Source: Asticcacaulis benevestitus DSM 16100 = ATCC BAA-896 (GTDB taxonomy: Bacteria; Pseudomonadota; Alphaproteobacteria; Caulobacterales; Caulobacteraceae). From it: a stretch of 64,000 bases of DNA. The notes under the pieces were generated by a model. It did no database searches, was not told where the DNA came from, and was given only the letters and a program-made list of their open reading frames with translations. The position numbers and the translations under genes were made by a program. The first letter of the stretch is position 1. Every line of letters begins with the position of its first letter. Of the stretch, positions 38,974-45,499 are shown piece by piece. The stretch is taken from the NCBI RefSeq assembly GCF_000376105.1, contig NZ_AQWM01000005.1, forward strand, positions 62,001 through 126,000, in the 5' to 3' direction.

Positions 38974-39229
38974 TCGCTAAAGCCACTTCATCAAGGCCAT
39001 CGATATCAATCTGCTTGAGGCGCGCCGTGTCGCCCGTCACCAGGGTAAGCCGTGATTTCGGCACCTTCAGGCTCTTGGCGAGAAAGGCGATCAGCGCTTC
39101 ATTGGCCTTGCCTTCGATCGGCGCAGCGCGCACCCGAACTTTCAGAAAACGCCGCCCCTTGTCGTCCATATCCCAGCCATCGATTCGTTCGACCGACGAC
39201 TTCGGTGTCAGGCGCACATAAAGCCGCAT
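38957..39229 (-). CDS. DUF167 (YggU) family protein
   Basis: The 90-residue protein has the DUF167 signature: VRLTPKSS near the N-terminus, KVRVRAAPIEGKANEALI, and KVPKSRLTLVTGD. YggU-family proteins are small alpha/beta proteins of unknown function. It follows the YggT gene by six bases, a common alphaproteobacterial pair. Confidence 0.9.
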   Translation of the reverse strand: MRLYVRLTPKSSVERIDGWDMDDKGRRFLKVRVRAAPIEGKANEALIAFLAKSLKVPKSRLTLVTGDTARLKQIDIDGLDEVALAISFPD

Positions 39230-39235
39230 AAGGGC

Positions 39236-39541
39236 TTAGCCGATCAGTTGTTGCAGGGTCATGTAGGCCGGCGGCAGCAGATAGATCTGCATCCCCTTGA
39301 TCACCAGAAAGGCGACTATAAAGCTGATATCGAGGCCACCCATCGGCGGGATCAGCATACGGAAGGGCGCCAGAATCGGCGTCGTGATCCGGTCAAGGAC
39401 GTCCATGACCATGTACATGGCGCGGTTACGGGTATTGATGATGTTGAAGGCCACCAGCCAGCTCAGGATCGCGCTCAGGATCAACGACCAGATAACAAAC
39501 GAAAAAAGCCCGTTGATGATAAAGAAAATAAATCCGGCCAT
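39236..39541 (-). CDS. YggT family membrane protein
   Basis: The 101-residue protein has hydrophobic segments at about 4-33 and 66-92 and the YggT motif LDRITTPILAPFRMLIPPMGGLDISFI. The family has been linked to osmotic or cell-envelope functions, without a defined activity. It is the first gene of the YggT-DUF167 pair. Confidence 0.9.
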   Translation of the reverse strand: MAGFIFFIINGLFSFVIWSLILSAILSWLVAFNIINTRNRAMYMVMDVLDRITTPILAPFRMLIPPMGGLDISFIVAFLVIKGMQIYLLPPAYMTLQQLIG

Positions 39542-39615
39542 GCGTGCGGTTGCCCCTGCGCGTTAAACTCATGTCAATATAGGGTATTTCCTAGCGACTA
39601 CAAGTTAAGGAGCGC

Positions 39616-39643
39616 TTGACAGCGGTCAAACTTGCCTTAATAA
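39616..39643 (+). promoter_or_regulatory. Promoter of tRNA-Ala
   Basis: TTGACA (39616-39621), 16-base spacer, TAATAA (39638-39643), placing the transcription start about 12 bases before the tRNA. TTGAC-AGCG-GTCAA at 39616-39629 also forms an inverted repeat. Confidence 0.6.
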
Positions 39644-39662
39644 CACGGGACCGAAACGGCAC

Positions 39663-39738
39663 GGGGCTATAGCTCAGTTGGTAGAGCGCCTCGTTCGCAA
39701 TGAGGAGGTCTGCGGTTCGAATCCGCATAGCTCCACCA
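39663..39738 (+). tRNA. tRNA-Ala (anticodon CGC)
   Basis: A full cloverleaf can be drawn by hand. The acceptor stem GGGGCTA pairs with TAGCTCC (one G-T), D-stem GCTC/GAGC, anticodon stem CCTCG with TGAGG (one G-T), loop TTCGCAA with anticodon CGC, T-arm TGCGG-TTCGAAT-CCGCA. The discriminator is A and CCA is encoded (39736-39738). It reads GCG codons. Confidence 0.97.
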
Positions 39739-39842
39739 CCGTGCCTTCGGTCCCACCGATCCCTATATCTGGCCAGGCCAATCCTCTTCGGCTTCACGTA
39801 AAACTGCACCGTATCACTACATACAGACGCGTGTGTCGAATT

Positions 39843-39852
39843 ACGTTAACGT
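39843..39852. promoter_or_regulatory. Short palindrome upstream of the small membrane protein
   Basis: ACGTTAACGT, 10 bases, perfect, about 70 bases before the ATG at 39923. Only weak evidence for an operator. Confidence 0.2.
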
Positions 39853-39922
39853 CAAGATTGATGACTTATTTTAAAATCGGCGTATGATGGCCGTTCGGTT
39901 CCACATCCATCTGGAGCACCCC

Positions 39923-40198
39923 ATGCCAGAGTTGTCCCTGCCCGTTAGCCCTTCCGCCGCCTACGTCCCGCCCGTCAATATCAACATGCCGGAGTCGGAG
40001 AGCCGCTATCCCGGCATCTGGGAGTGGATGCCGGCTGAAGCACCACTTCAGGCCAAACGACCGCTTGGCGGCTCCGAAGGCGTGCCGGAAACGCAGCCAG
40101 ATTCTGACGACCTGCTCAATATCGCCATGACGGTTATCGCCGGTATCGGCCTGACCGTGGCGCTGACCACGGCCCTGCGGATCATCTTCAGACGTTAA
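39923..40198 (+). CDS. Small C-terminally anchored membrane protein
   Basis: I do not recognise this 91-residue protein. The N-terminal part is Pro-rich and probably disordered. A single hydrophobic segment (about 64-86, NIAMTVIAGIGLTVALTTAL) lies at the C-terminus and ends with an Arg tail. ATG 39923 has GGAG seven bases upstream; an upstream ATG at 39884 lacks a ribosome site. The stop shares TTAA with the converging HTH gene. Confidence 0.6.
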   Translation: MPELSLPVSPSAAYVPPVNINMPESESRYPGIWEWMPAEAPLQAKRPLGGSEGVPETQPDSDDLLNIAMTVIAGIGLTVALTTALRIIFRR

Positions 40199-40494
40199 GC
40201 CGGATTTTGCGACAGGGTGATGGCGACCTTGTAGAGAAAATCGGAATTTTCATGCATGCGCTTATCCGCCAGACGCAGGGCCTCGGCGATGCGTTCGGGC
40301 GGCGCCGGGTGCCGTTCATCTTTCAGCCAGCGCTCGATCGAGCTTTCCGAAACGCCGATGGCTTCGGAGATCTGGCGGGCCAGCGAACCGCGCGGATCGG
40401 TGCGCCAGGCCAGATCGGCGATTTTGGCGAATTCGAGCGGGGTCAGCAGCGACAGGCGTGTGGTGCGGGCGGGTTCTTGCGGGGTATCGTTCAT
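40195..40494 (-). CDS. Small helix-turn-helix protein
   Basis: The 99-residue protein contains a likely XRE/Cro-type helix-turn-helix (SLARQISEAIGVSESSIERW, about 42-61). The specific family is not recognised. It could be a small transcription factor. The start could be ATG 40494 or GTG 40521; neither has a strong ribosome site. Confidence 0.65.
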   Translation of the reverse strand: MNDTPQEPARTTRLSLLTPLEFAKIADLAWRTDPRGSLARQISEAIGVSESSIERWLKDERHPAPPERIAEALRLADKRMHENSDFLYKVAITLSQNPA

Positions 40495-40561
40495 AACTGG
40501 AATCTCATAAGTTGCGGTCACCCATAAAGGGTAAGGCCGCGCTTAGGAAGCCCTCATTGTA

Positions 40562-40861
40562 TCAGAAATAGTTGCCGACGGTTTCACAATGGACAACTTT
40601 CGGCGGTTCGATGAAAAAAGGACCGGCCAGGGCGCGCCATTGCTGGAAATTATCGCTGCCGCGGAAGCCGACCGTATGGGCCTCGACCGTTTCCCACAGG
40701 ACACGCAGATTATAGACGCCCGGATCTTCGATAACCTTTTCGAGCGACATGCCATGGCAGCCGGCATCAGCCTTGAAATAGGTCGCGGCGGCGGCAACAG
40801 CGGCTTCAAACTCTGCAGACTTGGCGGAATCGATCCGCAGGGTGGCGATTTCAGTGATCAT
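40562..40861 (-). CDS. Antibiotic-biosynthesis-monooxygenase (ABM) fold protein
   Basis: The 99-residue ferredoxin-like protein matches the ABM family: ITEIATLRIDSAKSAEFEAA at the start, GCHGMSLEKVIEDPGVYNLRVLWE in the middle. Such proteins include quinol monooxygenases and haem-degrading enzymes, but many are uncharacterised. ATG 40861 has AGGAG five to six bases upstream. Confidence 0.85.
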   Translation of the reverse strand: MITEIATLRIDSAKSAEFEAAVAAAATYFKADAGCHGMSLEKVIEDPGVYNLRVLWETVEAHTVGFRGSDNFQQWRALAGPFFIEPPKVVHCETVGNYF

Positions 40862-41008
40862 GAGGGCTCCTGTGGCGAGGCGCACCTCTATGTCATGGCG
40901 CGGCTATTTTCTCAAGCCGCTTACCAACACCTTACGCAAGGCGCGCCTGATCGCCAGCGTGTCCTTATCCGCCAGAGTCTACACTGAGCGTCAAACAGGA
41001 GGACATTT

Positions 41009-41425
41009 ATGCCCGATCTCAAAGATATCAGCGATACCCAGCAGGCTGGTGCGCAAGCCCCTTATGCCGGTGATGGCACATCCTCGGCTGAGGTGGCTCA
41101 AGGCCATGGGCCCAGCGATCCCTTCGCGCCAGAGGGCACGGATGAGAAGCTTATCAAGCCCGATCATGTGGCGGATGAGCCGATCAGCGAGGCCGAGTCG
41201 GTCAAGGCCACAAAGGCCGCACTGGGCTACAAGACTGGGCACGCGACAACTCTGGCCATTGTCAGCACCTTTATCGAAGGTTTCCTCAAGGGATTTTTCC
41301 GCACCACGCCGCATAGCACCCATCTGCGGCGCGACAAGGAGATGCGAGACCGTCTTGATGAAGATCAGATCGACTCGATGATCGATGACAGCTTCCCTGC
41401 CAGCGATCCCCCCAGCAGCTATTAG
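41009..41425 (+). CDS. Small hydrophilic protein with SFPASDPPS tail
   Basis: I do not know the function. The 138-residue product has a disordered N-terminus and a central region with TGHATTLAIVSTFIEGFLKG. Its C-terminus carries IDDSFPASDPPSSY, a conserved tail I have seen on many small bacterial proteins of unknown function. AGGAGGA is a very strong ribosome site. A small membrane-protein gene follows 26 bases later and is probably co-transcribed. Confidence 0.7.
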   Translation: MPDLKDISDTQQAGAQAPYAGDGTSSAEVAQGHGPSDPFAPEGTDEKLIKPDHVADEPISEAESVKATKAALGYKTGHATTLAIVSTFIEGFLKGFFRTTPHSTHLRRDKEMRDRLDEDQIDSMIDDSFPASDPPSSY

Positions 41426-41451
41426 AGTTCTGCTTTTCGCACAGGTGAATC

Positions 41452-41676
41452 ATGGATTATGTCGACGCCCCCACCACGGCCGCCCCCTATGCGCCGCTGG
41501 TGAAAGATACATTGAGTATGAAGGCCGAGCGCCTGCTCATCAATTATCGCAATATGCCCAAAACCAGCCTGACCCTGGCGGGGTTGGCCGGTATCGGCGT
41601 TCTGGCCATTTTAGGTGGCATCTGGGCCGGAAAAAACCGTCTGTTTCCACACCCCAAAGAGTCGGAAGACGTTTAG
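41452..41676 (+). CDS. Small single-pass membrane protein
   Basis: The 74-residue product has one hydrophobic segment (about 40-61, LTLAGLAGIGVLAILGGIWA) and a charged tail. The family is not recognised. AGGTGA lies just upstream of ATG 41452. The stop overlaps the stop of the converging cysteine-hydrolase-family gene. Confidence 0.6.
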   Translation: MDYVDAPTTAAPYAPLVKDTLSMKAERLLINYRNMPKTSLTLAGLAGIGVLAILGGIWAGKNRLFPHPKESEDV

Positions 41677-42200
41677 CTTCGCGCTATATTTGCCTCGGCG
41701 CCATTGCAGGTGATGACGTGTTGCTGACCGATGAGTCGACTCATGATCGCGATGGCCGGATCATGAAATTCGGCGCCCTTCTCGCTGGCGCACAAATCCT
41801 TCAAAACCCATGGGCGGATATTCAGCTCAAACAAATCTGTCACCGACTTGAGCACGGAGGTCTCTGTGCCTATGCCGGCGATAAAGACTTCTTTTAAACC
41901 CCAGGTTTTTAACCGCACCAGCAAGGCTTCGGTAACGCAGCTATAGAGTGGCCGGCTGATAATGACGGCATCCTCGCGTGGCGTCAGGGCCAGTTCGGTC
42001 TCCGGGCTTTGTGGCGCCATGGATGCAGAGTTCAGCAGCTTGCGAAACGGCGACGGGTCGGGGTTGTAGAACTTGGTGAAGACGACATAATCAAACTCGT
42101 ATTGCAGGTTCTCGAGCGCCGTCACCACATGCTCAGATTGTGGCGTCACAAAGCCTTTTTGCACATCAACGACAATCAAGACCTGTGACTCTTCAGACAT
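41673..42200 (-). CDS. Isochorismatase-superfamily protein with Ser in place of the catalytic Cys
   Basis: The 175-residue protein has the alpha/beta fold of the cysteine hydrolase superfamily: LIVVDVQKGF with the catalytic D12, and GIGTETSVLKSV, the motif that normally has the nucleophilic Cys. Here the position is S115, and the catalytic Lys position is R83 (ISRPLYSC). True isochorismatases also lack the Cys, but nicotinamidase activity is unlikely. The substrate is open. ATG 42200 has a strong GAGGGG upstream. Confidence 0.8.
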   Translation of the reverse strand: MSEESQVLIVVDVQKGFVTPQSEHVVTALENLQYEFDYVVFTKFYNPDPSPFRKLLNSASMAPQSPETELALTPREDAVIISRPLYSCVTEALLVRLKTWGLKEVFIAGIGTETSVLKSVTDLFELNIRPWVLKDLCASEKGAEFHDPAIAIMSRLIGQQHVITCNGAEANIARS

Positions 42201-42285
42201 GAATTCCCCTCTTCAAGGCGCTTAGAATTTAGCTCACTGGCTTATAGGGTTTCTAGGCCGCTTTGGATCAGTTCTTTTAGTCAAC

Positions 42286-44433
42286 TTAAGCGCAGGATGA
42301 CAAGCCTTCGAGACGTTTTTCATTAATAAGATGAAGCAGTTCGGCAGCAGCGCGTGCATCAGCCAGGGCGCGATGGTGGTTTTTCAGCTCGATATTGAAC
42401 GCACGGCACAGATTGGCCAGGCCATAGGAGGCGTGGCCGGGGTAATGTTTGCGCATCGAGGCGCAGGTACACAGTTTGGGGTGGCGAAAGCGCCGTTCCA
42501 AGCGGCGAAACTCGCTGGCGATAAACCCATGGTCGAATGTCGCATTATGCGCCACAAATATGGCGCCTTCGATAAACATTGCGAAGTCATCGGCGATATC
42601 GGCAAATTTAGGCGCATCACGCACCATATCGTTGCTGATTCCCGTCAGTTGGGTGATGAACTGCGGAATACGTTTCTCCGGATTGATTAGCGACGACCAC
42701 TCACCGATGACGCGGCCATGCTGCACCTTGACCGCGCCAATCTCGGTGACGCGATCATTGGGGGGCCGCCCGCCAGTGGTTTCGACATCGACCACAACAT
42801 AAACCTGATCTGGATCGGTGCGGTAACTAACCCGGCAGATATCGGCCGCGAAACCCAAACTGCGCAACAGGTTCAGCCGCGCCAACTGGTGGCGGCGCAC
42901 GCAGTCGCCCTCGCCCTTGATCTCGACAAAGCGCACCGCGTCGTCGCGGATCAGCACCAGATCGGGGAAACCATCGCGCAAACCATAGAAATCCTCGGCC
43001 ATGTTTTGCAGCAAACCCGCCACAGCGTCGCGCGGGGCAGCGCTTAAGAAGGCAGTGACCAGGTCTTCCAGCCCCTTGAACCAGACAAACAGCCCGTTGC
43101 TCTCGCCATGATGACGCCGGATAATATCGCGCATGTAATCCGTCGCCTCACCTGCGCGCACCCACGCCAGTTTTTGCGCGATCTGATCGGCAAAGCGCGT
43201 GTGGAAGGTGCGATCTTTCAGGCTCTGTGGCCGGCAATCGAAATCCGAACCAAAGCTTGCGGCGCTTTCAAACAGTTCTTCCCAGAACAACAGGCCAAAA
43301 AGCACCGCCCACAGATCATTTTCGCTGTGCCAAGGCGTCCAGCCCTGTTTGGCATAGGCCTGCATGGCGGCGTATTCGGCATCGCCGCGGAACAGTTCAT
43401 CGACCTCTAGCGTCTCGGCCGAACGCAGCAGATGGGTGAAGATACCCATGCGTTGCTGGCCAAACTTGCGGGCATAGAAATCGCTGGCGAAGATATATTC
43501 CTCATCATGCGCCGGGCTTTGCAACATGGCTTCGAGCCGCGCCTTGACCTCATCGGTGGCGCCCATAGCGTAGAGAAGGCGAACACCGCGCTCGTGGCTT
43601 TCGAAAGCACCGGAACGGGCATAGATGTCGAGCGCGCGAGCCGTATCCTTGCGCTTTTCAAACGCCAGGCCGATCTGGTGCAGCAGAGTATCACGCAAGG
43701 TTTGACTGGCCTCGCTCTCAGCCGGCGGCCATGCGTCCAGGCTATCAGCCAGCGCCGTGGCATCGGCCCCCTGCCTCAACGCCTGCAATTGCCGCGTATA
43801 GAAATAGCCGGCGCGCGCTGCCTGCAAGTTATCAAAGCGCGCCTGATAGCTGTCGCGCGCCTTCACCGACACCACGCCGAGATCACGCAGAGCGAAGCTG
43901 GTCATGTTGTCGCTTAAGCGACCGAAATAGAGATAGAGCAGGAAGCCGAGCGTATCCTTGTGTTCCGGCACAAAATGGTCCGAACGCAGGAAGCCGGAGG
44001 CAAAGGCGTCATAGGCCAGATGGGCCTGGATATGATCGGCAAGCCTTGGTTTTGACCAGCCGGACTTGACCTCAAGCCCATGGTCCTTCGCCAGATTCTG
44101 CAAGTCAGGCTTGGCGTGATCGTCGAGACAGGCGTGATAATCCTGCGCGCAAATCTCACGGATGAAGCCATGTTCGCGTAATTGATCGAGCCCGCCCCAC
44201 AGGTCGCCGATCTCCTGATAGTCCAGGTCACCGGGCGAGAAGACCGCCTTTTTGCGGTTGACCATGCGGATATAGAGGCATTGCGCCCATTCATCCAGTT
44301 CTCCGAAACGGCTGATAAAGGCCTGTTCGTCTTCGCCCAGCATGGCGCCATAGACCGACGTCACGAAGCCGATCATCTCCAGAAAGTGATCGCGGTAATA
44401 GAGCGGCGGCAGGGTTATGAAGTCACGGGCCAT
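42286..44433 (-). CDS. FAN1-type VRR-NUC nuclease fused to a DEDDh 3'-5' exonuclease
   Basis: The 715-residue protein joins two nuclease families. Residues 1-485 have the helical FAN1 layout, with a SAP-like segment (LQNLAKDHGLEVKSGWSKPR, about 112-131) and a repetitive helical middle. The VRR-NUC domain (about 488-535) has GFPDLVL (D491), FVEIKGEGD (E504, K506) and the QLARLNLL helix, the metal-dependent PD-ExK active site used by FAN1 on interstrand crosslinks and flaps. Residues 544-707 are a complete DnaQ/PolC-type DEDDh exonuclease: D549 and E551 in VVVDVETT, D634 in AHNATFDHGF, H687 and D692 in HHRALAD. The known bacterial FAN1 (P. aeruginosa) lacks such a fusion. An SOS box lies directly upstream. 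Confidence 0.88.
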   Translation of the reverse strand: MARDFITLPPLYYRDHFLEMIGFVTSVYGAMLGEDEQAFISRFGELDEWAQCLYIRMVNRKKAVFSPGDLDYQEIGDLWGGLDQLREHGFIREICAQDYHACLDDHAKPDLQNLAKDHGLEVKSGWSKPRLADHIQAHLAYDAFASGFLRSDHFVPEHKDTLGFLLYLYFGRLSDNMTSFALRDLGVVSVKARDSYQARFDNLQAARAGYFYTRQLQALRQGADATALADSLDAWPPAESEASQTLRDTLLHQIGLAFEKRKDTARALDIYARSGAFESHERGVRLLYAMGATDEVKARLEAMLQSPAHDEEYIFASDFYARKFGQQRMGIFTHLLRSAETLEVDELFRGDAEYAAMQAYAKQGWTPWHSENDLWAVLFGLLFWEELFESAASFGSDFDCRPQSLKDRTFHTRFADQIAQKLAWVRAGEATDYMRDIIRRHHGESNGLFVWFKGLEDLVTAFLSAAPRDAVAGLLQNMAEDFYGLRDGFPDLVLIRDDAVRFVEIKGEGDCVRRHQLARLNLLRSLGFAADICRVSYRTDPDQVYVVVDVETTGGRPPNDRVTEIGAVKVQHGRVIGEWSSLINPEKRIPQFITQLTGISNDMVRDAPKFADIADDFAMFIEGAIFVAHNATFDHGFIASEFRRLERRFRHPKLCTCASMRKHYPGHASYGLANLCRAFNIELKNHHRALADARAAAELLHLINEKRLEGLSSCA

Positions 44434-44439
44434 AGGATT

Positions 44440-44454
44440 GTTCTATATATGTTC
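44440..44454. promoter_or_regulatory. LexA (SOS) box of the FAN1-exonuclease gene
   Basis: GTTC-TATATAT-GTTC is a perfect match to the alphaproteobacterial SOS box GTTC-N7-GTTC, preceded by TT as in well-known boxes. It ends seven bases before the FAN1-exonuclease start codon on the minus strand and would block the promoter when LexA binds. The divergent lipoprotein gene begins 112 bases away. Confidence 0.8.
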
Positions 44455-44493
44455 CGGACCAATAAAACAAGACGGACATGTCTCGGTTAACGA

Positions 44494-44509
44494 TTGTACA
44501 CGATTACAA
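44494..44509. promoter_or_regulatory. LacI-type operator candidate upstream of the TIM-barrel lipoprotein
   Basis: TTGTACACGATTACAA is an imperfect 16-base palindrome of the form TTGTA-N2-CG-N2-TACAA. It shares the half-site CGATTACAA with the site at 49782-49797, at the other end of the three-gene module. Confidence 0.5.
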
Positions 44510-44566
44510 TTCGTGCTTTTCTCCTGTCACGCGACGACAGATCGCACCTACAGGCAGGAAGATACC

Positions 44567-45499
44567 ATGACCCCTTTCATCCCTTCACGTCGGCATATGC
44601 TATTCGGCAGTGCGGCGCTTTTGAGCGCAGGCCTGCTGGCCGGCTGCAGCAAGGCCCCCGATACCACCGCGCCCAAACCAAAATCCGTGCTGGATACCTG
44701 GCCGGTCGGGATGCAGCTCTGGACGGTCGGTGCCGAACTGGCCAGGGATATTCCCGGCACGCTGAAAGCCATCAAGGGCGCAGGCTATGATGTGGTCGAG
44801 ACCGCCGGCCTCCAGGGCAAGACGGCGCTGGAGTATAAGGGGCTCGTCGAAGCCGCCGGCCTCAAAATTCGTTCGGCCCACACCAACATGCCCAGCCTGA
44901 TCGATCATATGGAGCGCGATATCGCCGATGCCCTGGCGCTCGGTGCCGAATGGCTGGTCTGCTCGTCACCGAAGACACCGACGCCCCTGCCCGCCGGCTC
45001 CGACTGGATCGTCGGCATGACCAAGGCCATGACCGCCGACGCCTGGAAGATGAACGCCGAGCATATGGCGAAGATCGCCCCGATCGTCACCGGCGCCGGC
45101 CTGAAATTCGCCTATCACAATCACCCGATGGAATTCAAAAATTTGGGCGGCGGCCAGACCGGCTACGACATCCTGCTGTCGGCTGCCCCGGCGGCGCAGT
45201 TGCGCGCCGAACTCGACATCGGCTGGGTGGCGGTGGCCGGCCTCGATCCGGTGACGACGATGAAAAAATACGCTGATCGCCTCGACCTGCTGCACATCAA
45301 GGACATGATCAAGGACGACAAGCAAGCTGCCGGTTTCCGCTCAACCGAAGTCGGTCATGGCATGATCGACTGGAAGCCGGTCTTCGCCGCCGCGCAGGAG
45401 CTGGGTGTGAAGAGCTATTTCGTTGAGCAGGAACCACCCTTCCTCAAGCCGGCCATCGAATCGCTGAAAGACAGCCGCGCCTTTATCGCCTCACTTTAA
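44567..45499 (+). CDS. Sugar phosphate isomerase/epimerase-like lipoprotein (AP endonuclease 2 fold)
   Basis: The 310-residue protein has a twin-Arg-containing N-terminus (SRRHMLFGSAALLSAG) and the lipobox LLAGC (C27), so it is probably a lipid-anchored, exported protein, possibly via Tat. The mature domain is the xylose-isomerase-like TIM barrel: WPVGMQLWTVG, GYDVVETAG, AYHNHPMEF, LDIGW, LLHIKD and the C-terminal VEQEPP. Metal ligands are expected at the His and Glu/Asp of these segments. Such proteins are often 3-keto sugar isomerases or hydrolases. It converges with the TonB receptor gene, sharing the stop bases TTAA. Confidence 0.85.
   Translation: MTPFIPSRRHMLFGSAALLSAGLLAGCSKAPDTTAPKPKSVLDTWPVGMQLWTVGAELARDIPGTLKAIKGAGYDVVETAGLQGKTALEYKGLVEAAGLKIRSAHTNMPSLIDHMERDIADALALGAEWLVCSSPKTPTPLPAGSDWIVGMTKAMTADAWKMNAEHMAKIAPIVTGAGLKFAYHNHPMEFKNLGGGQTGYDILLSAAPAAQLRAELDIGWVAVAGLDPVTTMKKYADRLDLLHIKDMIKDDKQAAGFRSTEVGHGMIDWKPVFAAAQELGVKSYFVEQEPPFLKPAIESLKDSRAFIASL

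Noticed and set aside
44434-44566. Possible longer lipoprotein start upstream of 44567
   Set aside because: It would remove the lipobox from the N-terminus and overlap the operator and SOS box.
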